49,714 bases of DNA from the NCBI GenBank assembly GCA_947643415.1, contig CANRWA010000026.1:1-49714 (forward strand), given 5' to 3'. Each line of letters begins with the position of its first letter. Position 1 is the stretch's first letter. The notes under the pieces were generated by a model. It did not search any database and was not told the DNA's origin. It saw only the letters and a list, made by a program, of their open reading frames with translations. The DNA is from an uncultured Clostridia bacterium (GTDB lineage Bacteria; Bacillota; Clostridia; Lachnospirales; Lachnospiraceae). Shown in pieces: positions 25,796 through 34,297 of this stretch. The translations under genes and the position numbers were made by a program.

Positions 25796-26731
25796 TTACA
25801 ATACCTCCTGAAAAAGCCCTCCTGTCCAGCGGTTCATAGAATCCCTGAACCATTTCTCCTTCCAGAACCGGTTGTGCTGGGCGGCAATAAACAGTAAGAC
25901 ACTAAATGCCAGAAAGCCCTGCATATGATGCCCATCAATGGTAATCCCCGCAGCCCGCTCATAGCTTTCCCGGATGCTCTCCTGTTCCCGAACATGAATA
26001 TAATTGGACGCCAGCATACCACATTCTTGTACTTTGTATCCATAACCAGACAACGAAAAATCAATAGGTGAGAGACCGTAAGCTGTCTGCAGCACATTCC
26101 CAAAGCTAAGATCCGCATGAATCAGGCTTCTGGAATCCGGAACGGCATCAAGTATGGTCATGATATGGTCCACCTCATCAAGGACAGCCCGGCAGACCGC
26201 TCTCTGTTCTCTGGAAATGTGCGTCATCTCACATGCAAGGTCAAGCTCTGCTCTCATCCGCTGTACCAGGTCATGGGAATAAGAAAGCCTCACTCCGGCA
26301 AACCCGTCCGCTGCTTTGTGAAGTTCTGCTGCCAGAGTACCAAGACTTCCGGCATATGGATCCGCATGGTCTTTGTCCAAAGTCTCCCCCTCCACCCATC
26401 GCAGCAGTTCACAGCGTATGCCGTCAGAGAGAACCGAGATATATTCCCCACATTTATTCTGTATTGGTACCTGCACCGGAAAAGGAGCTCTTTCTGAAAG
26501 ATATAATAACAGTTCCATCTCTCCCTGCATCAGATCAGCCACTGGAACCGTTTCATATAATTTCAGCGAAAAACCTTCCATAGGCAAATGTATCCTCAAG
26601 ACATAAGCACCGTCTTTCAAGATTACTTTACATGTAATATTTTCATTGTGCCTGATAAATAAAACCTTCCTCTCGCCTATATCATAATGCAGTAATGCCT
26701 CCTGAACCAGCTTTTTAACATTTATAGTCAT
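25796..26731 (-). CDS. Aminoglycoside phosphotransferase-fold (APH) kinase-like protein
   Basis: This 311-residue protein has the APH/choline-kinase fold. The Brenner motif HADLSFGN gives H205, D207 and N212, and the metal-binding position is D224 in IDFSLSG (a DFS in place of the usual DFD or DFG). The N-lobe nucleotide site is weakly conserved. Family members phosphorylate small molecules (aminoglycosides, choline, fructosamine, homoserine) or proteins; the substrate here is unknown. The position at the head of an HSP90/TPR operon argues against a plain resistance enzyme. The ribosome site is weak (GG only), and no clear promoter was seen in the 110-base upstream gap. Confidence 0.82.
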   Translation of the reverse strand: MTINVKKLVQEALLHYDIGERKVLFIRHNENITCKVILKDGAYVLRIHLPMEGFSLKLYETVPVADLMQGEMELLLYLSERAPFPVQVPIQNKCGEYISVLSDGIRCELLRWVEGETLDKDHADPYAGSLGTLAAELHKAADGFAGVRLSYSHDLVQRMRAELDLACEMTHISREQRAVCRAVLDEVDHIMTILDAVPDSRSLIHADLSFGNVLQTAYGLSPIDFSLSGYGYKVQECGMLASNYIHVREQESIRESYERAAGITIDGHHMQGFLAFSVLLFIAAQHNRFWKEKWFRDSMNRWTGGLFQEVL

Positions 26732-26841
26732 TTTTATTTACCAATCCGTATTTATTCATTTACTTTAGCGTATGAATCACTCTATGTATAAATGATAGCC
26801 AAATACCCCACAGCAGGCTGATGAGGCATGGAATTGATATA

Positions 26842-27552
26842 TTATGCGATCTCCAGTGCAATCTTCATCATATCTGTAAATCCAATCTGCCGATCTTCCA
26901 CAGATAGAGATTCCCCCCGAAATGGTGCATCCGAGATCGTCAGCAGACAAAGAGCCTGTTTCCCTGCCCTGGCTGCATTCATATATAGGGCCGCAGCCTC
27001 CATCTCCACTGCCAGTATCCCCATCCTTGCCCATTTCTCCAATGCCCGTTCATCTTCATTATAGAAAATATCAGAAGAAAGGATATTGCCTGCCACTGTT
27101 TTGACGCCAAGCCTCTCACCTGTCTCCACAGCCGCCCTTGCCAGGCCAAAATCCGCCACTGGCGCAAAGGTTCCCGGCAGCCCAAACTGACTGGCATAAT
27201 TGGAATCCGTACTTGCCCCGGTTCCCACTACCACATCCCTGAGATGCACCTTATCGCTCAAGGTTCCTGCTGTACCGATGCGGATAATCCGATCCACATC
27301 ATAGAAATGAAACAACTCATATGTATAGATCCCCACTGAAGGCATCCCCATACCACCGCCAAATACCGTGATCTGTGTCCCCTGGTAATCGCCAGTGAAG
27401 CCCAGCATATTTCTCACGGTATTGATACATTCTGCATTCTCAAGGAAAGTCTCTGCGATGAACTTTGCCCGCAACGGGTCCCCTGGCATCAGAACCGTCC
27501 CTGCAATCTGACCTTTTTCTGCCCCAATATGAGGTGTCGGTGTATTACCCAT
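26842..27552 (-). CDS. deoD: Purine nucleoside phosphorylase, DeoD type
   Basis: This 236-residue hexameric-type PNP cleaves purine (deoxy)ribonucleosides with phosphate. Marks include MPGDPLRAK (phosphate site), GGGMGMPS, RIGTAGTL, the nucleoside-binding AVEMEAAALY and the catalytic Asp in ISDAPF. Length is as expected. The ATG at 27552 is seven bases after GGAGGG, and upstream in-frame codons overlap the previous gene and are not used. It follows the histidine phosphatase gene by 43 bases. Confidence 0.95.
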   Translation of the reverse strand: MGNTPTPHIGAEKGQIAGTVLMPGDPLRAKFIAETFLENAECINTVRNMLGFTGDYQGTQITVFGGGMGMPSVGIYTYELFHFYDVDRIIRIGTAGTLSDKVHLRDVVVGTGASTDSNYASQFGLPGTFAPVADFGLARAAVETGERLGVKTVAGNILSSDIFYNEDERALEKWARMGILAVEMEAAALYMNAARAGKQALCLLTISDAPFRGESLSVEDRQIGFTDMMKIALEIA

Positions 27553-27595
27553 GTTCGTTCCCTCCTTCACTTTGCCTTTGCGGAAATAAATCCTT

Positions 27596-28327
27596 CTAAT
27601 CCGTCCGCTCCCCCTCTTTCCCATAATACTCACAGAACCTGGCATGAAATGCCGGCGGTTCATCCGCCGCATACAGATGGGAAATATCCCCGAAGGAACT
27701 GACACGGAAAGAAGCAATCCCTCTGCGTCGCTCCTCTGTGTTGATCGTGGTCACAGATGTGGGCGCCGCACAGAAACCATGCCACACTACCATGGGCGAA
27801 ATACCCAGCAGATGGCTCAGCATAACACATTCCACACCAAAATGGCAGATCAGTACAATCCGGTCTGCATTCGCCCTCTCCACCCGGTAATAATTTCCTT
27901 CCCTAATATAACCATATCCGGCAAGCAGCCCATCCAAGCCATCTGCCACCCACTGATATTCCTGCGCCACGGCACTGTCCCGCATGATAGGAGTATCTGT
28001 CCAGTTCAGCTTATCATAATATTTCTCCTCTTTCGTCCAGTCCTGTGGGAGCCAGTCCCAGACAATAGTCCTGTCTTCTGAATCCGGCCGCGCAATATCT
28101 GCCCGGAAAAACTCCTGAAGCCAAGATAGTTCCACCGCCTCCCGTTTCATCTTTTTCAGAGTCAGGGATGCAGTATCCTTCGCCCTCCCCAAAGGCGATA
28201 CATAAAATTCTTTTATGTCAAGCTTCGATAGACGGTCTGCCAGAAGTTCTGCTTCTTTCCATCCTTTCTCTGTCAGTGAGTCGATCGAGTAATCCGGATC
28301 ACCATGCCGTATAATCAATATCTGCAT
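27596..28327 (-). CDS. Histidine phosphatase family protein
   Basis: This 243-residue cytoplasmic enzyme of the phosphoglycerate mutase-like superfamily starts MQILIIRHGDPDY, with the catalytic His8 in RHG. The second motif is YVSPLGRAKDTA, and the second His lies in ICHFGVECV. The substrate is unknown; relatives include cofactor-dependent phosphatases for sugars or nucleotides. The ATG at 28327 follows GGAGG by five bases. It is probably co-transcribed with deoD. Confidence 0.87.
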   Translation of the reverse strand: MQILIIRHGDPDYSIDSLTEKGWKEAELLADRLSKLDIKEFYVSPLGRAKDTASLTLKKMKREAVELSWLQEFFRADIARPDSEDRTIVWDWLPQDWTKEEKYYDKLNWTDTPIMRDSAVAQEYQWVADGLDGLLAGYGYIREGNYYRVERANADRIVLICHFGVECVMLSHLLGISPMVVWHGFCAAPTSVTTINTEERRRGIASFRVSSFGDISHLYAADEPPAFHARFCEYYGKEGERTD

Positions 28328-28452
28328 ATTATCCTCCATTCTGAAGCGTCACAATAACCTCCTTAAAGTGAAAGGCCACCAGCCAGGACTCTCACCTTCC
28401 ACTGATGACCTCTTACTTCTCACAGCACAACTCTAATGTCGTTCAATCGGGT

Positions 28453-28501
28453 ACAACAAAAATTAAGTAATTGACATTTCCTTATGCCTAATTTTGTTGT
28501 A
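28453..28501 (-). terminator. Possible terminator of spoVG
   Basis: Just after the spoVG stop, a long A+T-rich inverted repeat (ACAACAAAATTA with TAATTTTTGTTGT, one bulge) can fold. The T-rich descending arm may serve as the release tract. It is moderately convincing. Confidence 0.55.
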
Positions 28502-28506
28502 GTTGT

Positions 28507-28788
28507 CTAGTCCTGTTCTTCTTCTGGCAATTCTTCCAGTGCCCTCTCATACTCTGTTAAGATGGCCTCCTGCAGCATTGCCCTCATTTCCCCATTTATC
28601 GGATGAGCGACATCCCGGTATTCCCCATCCGGCGTTTTCTTACTCGGCATCGCGATAAATAATCCTTTTTCGCCTTCGATTACCTTGATATCATGAACTA
28701 CAAAAGAATCATCAAAGGTCACCGACACTACCGCTTTCATTTTAGATTCTTTGCTAACTACCCGGGTGCGTATGTCTGTGATCTGCAT
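28507..28788 (-). CDS. spoVG: Septation/sporulation regulator SpoVG
   Basis: This 93-residue SpoVG begins [11 protein letters not shown], with the conserved [25 protein letters not shown] and RDVAHPIN segments. SpoVG proteins are small nucleic-acid-binding regulators of septation, sporulation and virulence genes. GGGGG precedes the ATG. It lies 26 bases downstream of glgD on the same strand, so it may be transcribed with glgCD. Confidence 0.96.
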   Translation of the reverse strand: MQITDIRTRVVSKESKMKAVVSVTFDDSFVVHDIKVIEGEKGLFIAMPSKKTPDGEYRDVAHPINGEMRAMLQEAILTEYERALEELPEEEQD

Positions 28789-28814
28789 CTCAATTCCCCC
28801 TTTTTCTGGAATGT

Positions 28815-29936
28815 TTAAAGTACATAACGTTCATTTTTCTCGAGAATGATCTTAATCTCTTCTGGGGTGCCGACGAAGTTCGAATTTGCCCGAATCGTTC
28901 CGTGGCTCTCTACGATGCAATTTTCAATGTAAGTGTTATCCCCAATGTAAACATCATTAAGTATAATGGAATTCTTTATTACGCAGTTATTTCCTACATA
29001 AACTTCTTTGAACAGAAGGGAATCCCTTACCTCACCATTGATGATACATCCGCTGGCTACCAGGCTGTTCCTAACCTGTGAACCGGCATTGTACTTAGCT
29101 GGCGGAAAATCCTCGATCTTGGAGGCAATGTGAGGATATTCATCAAAGAAATATTCTCTCGTCTCCCTCTTGAGGAAGTCCATATTTGTCTTAAAGTATG
29201 ACTCTACTGTAGTAATATTGCTCCAGTAAGAATCCATAGTGTATGAATATATTTTTTTAATCCCTTTATAGCGTATAAAAATATCCTTTACCAGATCAAA
29301 ACCGCCTTCTGCCCCGGCGCGCTCGATCATCTCAATGAGCTGCCTGCGGCGAATCACATAAATACCAGTGGACACCAGGGTCTTATCCGTCACAATTGGT
29401 TTTTCCTCAAAATCCGTAACTACCCCGTCAGCATCTACTGAAATTACACCAAAGCGGCTCGGATCTTCTACTCTCCCCAAGTCCTTTGTCACAATGGTAA
29501 TATCCGCATTTTTCTCAATGTGGTACCCCAGCAGTTTATTCATGTCCATTTTATATACGCAGTCTCCAGAGGCGATGATGACATATGGCTCATGGCTGCT
29601 CTTCAGAAAATCAATGTTCTGTGCAATGGCATCGGCAGTTCCCCGGTACCACTGGTTATTGTCATGAGTCTGTGTCGGTGTGAAAACAAACAATCCTCCC
29701 TGCTTACGTCCGAAATCCCACCACTTGGAGGAATTCAGATGCTGTGTCAGTGATTTGGAATTGTACTGCGTAAATACACCAACTTTGTTAATATGCGAAT
29801 TTGCCATACTGCTCAGTGCGAAATCAATACTGCGGTAACCTCCTGCAATCGGCATAGCCGCTGTCGCACGATCTCTTGTCAGTTCCTTCATCCGGCTGCT
29901 GGAACCACCGGCAAGAATCAATCCAATTGCTCTCAT
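28815..29936 (-). CDS. glgD: Glucose-1-phosphate adenylyltransferase, GlgD subunit
   Basis: This 373-residue subunit begins [12 protein letters not shown], followed by [19 protein letters not shown] and a left-handed beta-helix C-terminus ([19 protein letters not shown]). In Firmicutes GlgD is the largely regulatory partner of GlgC in ADP-glucose synthesis. The GGSSSR loop in place of GGQGSR agrees with reduced catalytic capacity. Its ATG overlaps the glgC stop by four bases (ATGA), giving coupled 1:1 translation. Confidence 0.95.
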   Translation of the reverse strand: MRAIGLILAGGSSSRMKELTRDRATAAMPIAGGYRSIDFALSSMANSHINKVGVFTQYNSKSLTQHLNSSKWWDFGRKQGGLFVFTPTQTHDNNQWYRGTADAIAQNIDFLKSSHEPYVIIASGDCVYKMDMNKLLGYHIEKNADITIVTKDLGRVEDPSRFGVISVDADGVVTDFEEKPIVTDKTLVSTGIYVIRRRQLIEMIERAGAEGGFDLVKDIFIRYKGIKKIYSYTMDSYWSNITTVESYFKTNMDFLKRETREYFFDEYPHIASKIEDFPPAKYNAGSQVRNSLVASGCIINGEVRDSLLFKEVYVGNNCVIKNSIILNDVYIGDNTYIENCIVESHGTIRANSNFVGTPEEIKIILEKNERYVL

Positions 29937-31210
29937 AATACGTCACCTGCCTTTATCAAACTTTCTCCGCCTTCCAGAGTATTGTTCGGATAATCCTCGA
30001 TTGTCGTTTTCCCTGAAATAGCTGTGTTTTTCCCGATGGTGACTCCATCCGGAATCTCTGTGTTGTTACCAATGGTAACAAGATTAAAGGCATAGACATC
30101 TGGTTTCCATTTGTTCACGACATCATCTTCACCGGCACCAAGTACGCAGTTAGCCCCAATCACTGTATCCTCAGCTACGATTGTGCGGTCTAACACAGTA
30201 TTCTTGCCAATCCGTGTAGAATTCATAATGATGGAATCCCTGACAACTGCTCCTTCTTCTATCACCACATCAGAACCAATGACTGAGTTGTGGATCTCTC
30301 CATGGATCTCACAGCCATCCCCCATGATGGCTTTATCAATCACTGCATCGCTGGCAATATACTGTGGACGGATCCACTCATTGCGTGTGTAGATCTTCCA
30401 GAACTCCTCATAAAGATTGAACACAGGAATCAGATCAATCAGCTCCATATTGGATTCCCAATAAGAACCAAGAGTTCCAACATCCTTCCAGTAGGCATTG
30501 TACTCATAAGCAAAGATCCTGTCCCCTCTCTCGTGACAATACGGAAGGATATGTTTGCCAAAGTCACAGCCCTTCTGGTCTTTCAGTTTGATCAGTGCCT
30601 CTTTCAGCACTGGCCATGAGAAAATGTAGATTCCCATAGATGCCAGGTTGCTCCGTGGATGCGCCGGTTTCTCTTCAAATTCCAGAATCCGGTGTGTGTC
30701 GTCTGTAATACAAACCCCAAATCGACTCGCTTCTTCGATCGGTACCGGCATTGTGGCCATCGTAATATCTGCATTATTGGCCTTGTGGAAATCCAGCATT
30801 ACCTGATAATCCATCTTGTAAATGTGGTCACCGCCCAGGATCAGTACATAATCCGGATTATACGATTCCATATACTTTAAGTTCTGGAAAATCGCATTGG
30901 CAGTTCCCGTATACCACTCACTGTTTGAACTTCTCTCATACGGAGGAAGAACGGACACGCCCCCAACATTACGGTCCAGATCCCATGGAATACCAATCCC
31001 GATATGAGTGTTCAGTTTCAACGGCTGGTACTGTGTCAGCACACCTACCGTATCCACTCCAGAGTTAATACAGTTACTTAATGGAAAATCGATGATTCGA
31101 TACTTTCCCCCAAAAGCAACAGCAGGTTTTGCTACATCTGCCGTCAAGACACCCAGTCTTGACCCTTGCCCCCCAGCAAGTAACATGGCTATCATTTCTT
31201 TTTTTATCAT
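29933..31210 (-). CDS. glgC: Glucose-1-phosphate adenylyltransferase, GlgC subunit
   Basis: This 425-residue catalytic subunit makes ADP-glucose from ATP and glucose-1-phosphate for glycogen synthesis. It has [11 protein letters not shown] near the N-terminus, [24 protein letters not shown] and the C-terminal beta-helix repeats. The start has GGGG seven or more bases upstream. It is preceded by a promoter (31244-31272) that overlaps a perfect palindrome (31235-31253). It forms an operon with glgD. Confidence 0.96.
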   Translation of the reverse strand: MIKKEMIAMLLAGGQGSRLGVLTADVAKPAVAFGGKYRIIDFPLSNCINSGVDTVGVLTQYQPLKLNTHIGIGIPWDLDRNVGGVSVLPPYERSSNSEWYTGTANAIFQNLKYMESYNPDYVLILGGDHIYKMDYQVMLDFHKANNADITMATMPVPIEEASRFGVCITDDTHRILEFEEKPAHPRSNLASMGIYIFSWPVLKEALIKLKDQKGCDFGKHILPYCHERGDRIFAYEYNAYWKDVGTLGSYWESNMELIDLIPVFNLYEEFWKIYTRNEWIRPQYIASDAVIDKAIMGDGCEIHGEIHNSVIGSDVVIEEGAVVRDSIIMNSTRIGKNTVLDRTIVAEDTVIGANCVLGAGEDDVVNKWKPDVYAFNLVTIGNNTEIPDGVTIGKNTAISGKTTIEDYPNNTLEGGESLIKAGDVL

Positions 31211-31234
31211 GTTATCACCCCTGTTGTTTATTTG

Positions 31235-31253
31235 ATGTTATAAAGTATAACAT
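31235..31253. promoter_or_regulatory. Perfect palindrome overlapping the glgC -10 region
   Basis: ATGTTATA-AAG-TATAACAT has eight-base arms and a three-base centre. The right half covers the glgC -10 hexamer. The position is that of a repressor operator; no regulator can be named from sequence. Confidence 0.5.
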
Positions 31254-31272
31254 ATAATTTCTGAAATGTGAA
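31244..31272 (-). promoter_or_regulatory. Sigma-A promoter of glgCD
   Basis: On the minus strand, TTCACA (31272-31267) and TATACT (31249-31244) are 17 bases apart. The start is expected near 31237, inside the palindrome. Confidence 0.72.
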
Positions 31273-31364
31273 TATTTTTAACAAAAATTTTTTCATATTT
31301 TTTCTCCTTTTCGTTAAAATGCACAATTTCATACTGTCTTTATTAAGCATTTTCACCTTTTTTC

Positions 31365-31392
31365 TTGTATTTTCCATATTATATTATATAAT
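31365..31392 (+). promoter_or_regulatory. Sigma-A promoter of murC
   Basis: TTGTAT (31365-31370) and TATAAT (31387-31392) are separated by 16 bases in a very A+T-rich region. The murC ATG is at 31439. Confidence 0.7.
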
Positions 31393-31438
31393 ATTAATAA
31401 CTATAAGTCTTTTTAGAGACAGAAGAAAGGTGTTGCTT

Positions 31439-32821
31439 ATGTATAAAATTGATTTTGAACATCCCTGCAATGTTCATTTTATCGGAATCGGCGGGATCAG
31501 CATGAGCGGTTTTGCTGAACTGCTGCATTCCATGGGTTTTACTATTACCGGTTCTGACCGGAGCGAGAGCAAGATCACAAAACATCTTGAGGACCTTGGC
31601 ATACAAGTAGTATATGGACAAGACGAGAAAAATATTACAGAATCCATTGACCTGGTCGTCTACACTGCGGCCATCCATCCTTCTAATCCGGAATACAGAC
31701 GTGCCAGCGAACTAAATATCCCGATGATGGAACGTGCCAGTATGGTAGGGCAGGTCATGAAAAATTATTCTTCTGCCATCGCCGTATCCGGTACACATGG
31801 CAAAACCACCACAACCTCCATCGCCTCCCAGATCTTTCTTCAGGCGGGTCTGGACCCTACCATCTCTGTGGGCGGCATCCTGGATGCCATTGGCGGCAAT
31901 ATCCGCATTGGGCGCTCGGAACACTTCATTACAGAAGCATGTGAATATACCAACAGTTTCCTGCAATTCTTTCCCACGGTGGGGCTGATCCTTAATATAG
32001 AAGAAGATCATATGGATTTTTTCAAAGATATCGACGATATCCGCCATTCTTTCTCAGAATTCGCAAAGAAGATCCCGTCACACGGTACGCTGATCATCAA
32101 TGCGGATATCGACCATTTTGAGGAGATCATAAAAGATGTGTCCTGCAGGGTAGTCACATATGGCCTGGACAATTCTTCTGCTGATTTCACTGCTGAAGAT
32201 ATATCCTATGATGATCTGGGCCATGGCAGTTTCGATGCCATCCGCAGTGGCAAAAAAGGTCCTCGTTTCCATCTCAATGTAGTAGGCAGGCATAATATCT
32301 CCAATACGCTCTCCTGCCTTGCCCTGGCTTCCCTGTATGGCATTGATGATGAGACAGTACAACAGGCGCTATCTGCCTTCCATGGAACAGAACGCCGTTT
32401 TGAGCTGAAAGGTGAAAAAAACGGAATCACAATTATTGATGATTATGCCCATCATCCCACTGAAATATCCGCCACACTGGAGGCTGCTGCAAAATATCCC
32501 CATAAGTCTCTCTGGGTAACATTCCAGCCACATACTTATACAAGGACAAGGGCTTTCCTAAAGGATTTTGCGAAATCCCTGGCCCTGGCAGATAAGATAA
32601 TCCTCACCGACATCTATGCTGCAAGGGAAAAGGATCCTGGTGATATCTCTTCCCAGATGCTGGCAGATGAATTAAGGAATCTGGGTAAAGAAGTATATTA
32701 TTTTTCTGATTTCACAGACATAGAAAAATTTATTTTAAAAAATTTAGTCAACGGCGACCTGTTGATAACTATGGGGGCCGGAAATGTAGTAGAAATCGGA
32801 GAAACTATTTTGAAAGCTTAA
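31439..32821 (+). CDS. murC: UDP-N-acetylmuramate--L-alanine ligase
   Basis: This 460-residue cytoplasmic Mur ligase adds the first amino acid of the peptidoglycan stem peptide. The N-terminal UDP-binding FIGIGGISMSGFAE, the P-loop GTHGKT at 118-123, the EACEY metal-site region and DDYAHHPTEI are present. The ATG at 31439 follows AAAGGTG; a longer in-frame extension upstream is hydrophobic, covers the promoter and is not real. It is followed by a strong terminator (32833-32887). Confidence 0.96.
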   Translation: MYKIDFEHPCNVHFIGIGGISMSGFAELLHSMGFTITGSDRSESKITKHLEDLGIQVVYGQDEKNITESIDLVVYTAAIHPSNPEYRRASELNIPMMERASMVGQVMKNYSSAIAVSGTHGKTTTTSIASQIFLQAGLDPTISVGGILDAIGGNIRIGRSEHFITEACEYTNSFLQFFPTVGLILNIEEDHMDFFKDIDDIRHSFSEFAKKIPSHGTLIINADIDHFEEIIKDVSCRVVTYGLDNSSADFTAEDISYDDLGHGSFDAIRSGKKGPRFHLNVVGRHNISNTLSCLALASLYGIDDETVQQALSAFHGTERRFELKGEKNGITIIDDYAHHPTEISATLEAAAKYPHKSLWVTFQPHTYTRTRAFLKDFAKSLALADKIILTDIYAAREKDPGDISSQMLADELRNLGKEVYYFSDFTDIEKFILKNLVNGDLLITMGAGNVVEIGETILKA

Positions 32822-32822
32822 C

Positions 32823-33023
32823 TTATCCACATTATCCACAGCCTTATCAACAATCAGTCGTACAGACAGGCTGTGGATACTTTTTTGTCAAGTAAAATTT
32901 GTTTATAATCGTATTTTCTTTCTTAACTTGATTAAGTGACGGAAAATCGTTATTTTTTTCCCATTTTTCGACAAAACAAGTATTTTCGAACATACGTTGT
33001 CAACATTATGCACATTATCCACA
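32823..33023. promoter_or_regulatory. DnaA-box cluster upstream of the dnaD-like gene
   Basis: Exact TTATCCACA boxes occur at 32823-32831, 32832-32840 and 33015-33023. One-mismatch boxes are at 32844-32852 (TTATCAACA), 33006-33014 (TTATGCACA) and, reversed, 32872-32880. A two-mismatch copy at 32997-33005 makes three contiguous 9-mers at 32997-33023, ending 37 bases before the -35 of the next promoter. The boxes at 32832 and 32872 are also arms of the murC terminator stem. The surroundings are A+T-rich. There is no dnaA or dnaN nearby, so this is probably not oriC itself. Confidence 0.65.
32833..32887 (+). terminator. Rho-independent terminator of murC
   Basis: A perfect twelve-base stem (TATCCACAGCCT 32833-32844 with AGGCTGTGGATA 32868-32879) is followed by C and a T6 run (32881-32886). 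It lies directly after the murC stop. Confidence 0.9.
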
Positions 33024-33059
33024 CTTATTTTCTACAAAGAAAGTCCCACTTTCCAGAAT

Positions 33060-33088
33060 TTGCAACTGTGATTTCTTTATGTTATACT
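33060..33088 (+). promoter_or_regulatory. Sigma-A promoter of the dnaD-like operon
   Basis: TTGCAA (33060-33065) and TATACT (33083-33088) are 17 bases apart. Transcription would begin near 33095, about 70 bases before the ATG, with a short GGCTG/CAGCC hairpin in the leader. Confidence 0.75.
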
Positions 33089-33166
33089 CTTGAAGGCAGG
33101 AATCAGACCGCCTGTCAGAGGCTGCCGTTTTCAGCCAGCCCGAATAGAAAGGAAACGTGTTTGCTT

Positions 33167-34276
33167 ATGGGATTTACCATTGTATCGGAATCCGGCTGCG
33201 GCTATACCCGGATATCAAATTCATTTATATGTGACTATATGCCTTCCGCAAATGGAAATTTTGTAAAACTATATCTGTATCTGACGATGGCATGCCAACA
33301 GCCATCATCAGCCGGGGAATTATCGGTATCATCTCTTGCCGACTGCATGGAATGTACAGAAAATGATATTTTGCGCGCCCTGCATTACTGGCAGCGGGAA
33401 GAACTTCTTATATTAAAAGAAGAAAATGGTGAGATTCTTGGGATCGTACTGCGCGAACCATCCTCCGGCAGCAATACAGCTTCTGCTGCCACTGTTGAAA
33501 ATGCTGCTGAGAGTACCATGGCTGATATAGATATGCCATCTCATAGATTTTCTGTACCAGCACCTTTGGGACAATCAGAGCATCCGATACCGGACAAGCA
33601 GAATTACACACCGCTTCAGGCGGAAGCCCTGATGAAAGACCAGGAAATCGACCGGGCCATCTCTGCTGTGGAACAACTGTTGGGGGAACCGGTTTCCCCT
33701 GCACATCTCCAGATGATCCTTTACTTTATGTGTGATATCGGATTTTCTGCACCACTTCTGATCACACTATATGAGACAGCCATACATAAGGGTAAGAAAA
33801 AACCAAACTATATAGAAGCAATCGGGATCAGCTGGGCAAAGAAAGGCATTGAGACACCCGAACAGGCACAGGAAGAAAGCTCCTCGTTCAGTGGAAGATA
33901 TGCGCTGGTTTCAAATGCTTTCGGCATCCGGCGCAGTCTTGCACCAGCAGAACGCGAAATCATTGACGGTTGGGAATCCTATCATTTTGCCGATAATATT
34001 ATTGAAGAAGCATGCAGGCGCACAATCCTCCAGACCGGGGATGCCAACCTGAATTACGCCTCCAAGATACTGGAAAACTGGCACAAGAAGCAGGTCATCT
34101 CACTACAGGATATTGAGAAATGTGATGAATCCTATAAGCGCCAGAAAAGAAATGGTGGAAATACGAAAAAGATCATTGTCAGTAAAAACCAGTTCCAGAA
34201 CTTCCCACAGCGGTCATATTCACAAAAGGATTATAACAGTCTAGAACGCCAACTGCTTCAGGGACAGAGGAATTAG
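33167..34276 (+). CDS. DnaD/DnaB_2-domain replication initiation protein
   Basis: This 369-residue protein has an N-terminal winged-helix-like region (about 30-90, LYLYLTMA and ALHYWQREELL, as in DnaD/DnaB N domains), a Ser/Ala/Thr-rich linker, and one or two DnaB_2/DnaD C-terminal segments at about 165-225 and 245-320 (NIIEEACRR, NYASKILENWHK). Such proteins remodel DNA at origins and help load the replicative helicase. The ATG at 33167 was chosen because the conserved GFTIVSESGCG follows it; AAAGGA lies about a dozen bases upstream, and an in-frame TTG at 33161 is an alternative. It is followed 21 bases later by the helicase-loader gene. Confidence 0.88.
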   Translation: MGFTIVSESGCGYTRISNSFICDYMPSANGNFVKLYLYLTMACQQPSSAGELSVSSLADCMECTENDILRALHYWQREELLILKEENGEILGIVLREPSSGSNTASAATVENAAESTMADIDMPSHRFSVPAPLGQSEHPIPDKQNYTPLQAEALMKDQEIDRAISAVEQLLGEPVSPAHLQMILYFMCDIGFSAPLLITLYETAIHKGKKKPNYIEAIGISWAKKGIETPEQAQEESSSFSGRYALVSNAFGIRRSLAPAEREIIDGWESYHFADNIIEEACRRTILQTGDANLNYASKILENWHKKQVISLQDIEKCDESYKRQKRNGGNTKKIIVSKNQFQNFPQRSYSQKDYNSLERQLLQGQRN

Positions 34277-34297
34277 CAATTAAGAAATGAGGAGTCT

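Noticed and set aside
32823-33023. The DnaA-box cluster as the chromosomal origin oriC
   Set aside because: oriC in Firmicutes flanks dnaA/dnaN, which are absent here, and no clear DnaA-trio/unwinding element was recognised. A regulatory or titration role is more likely.
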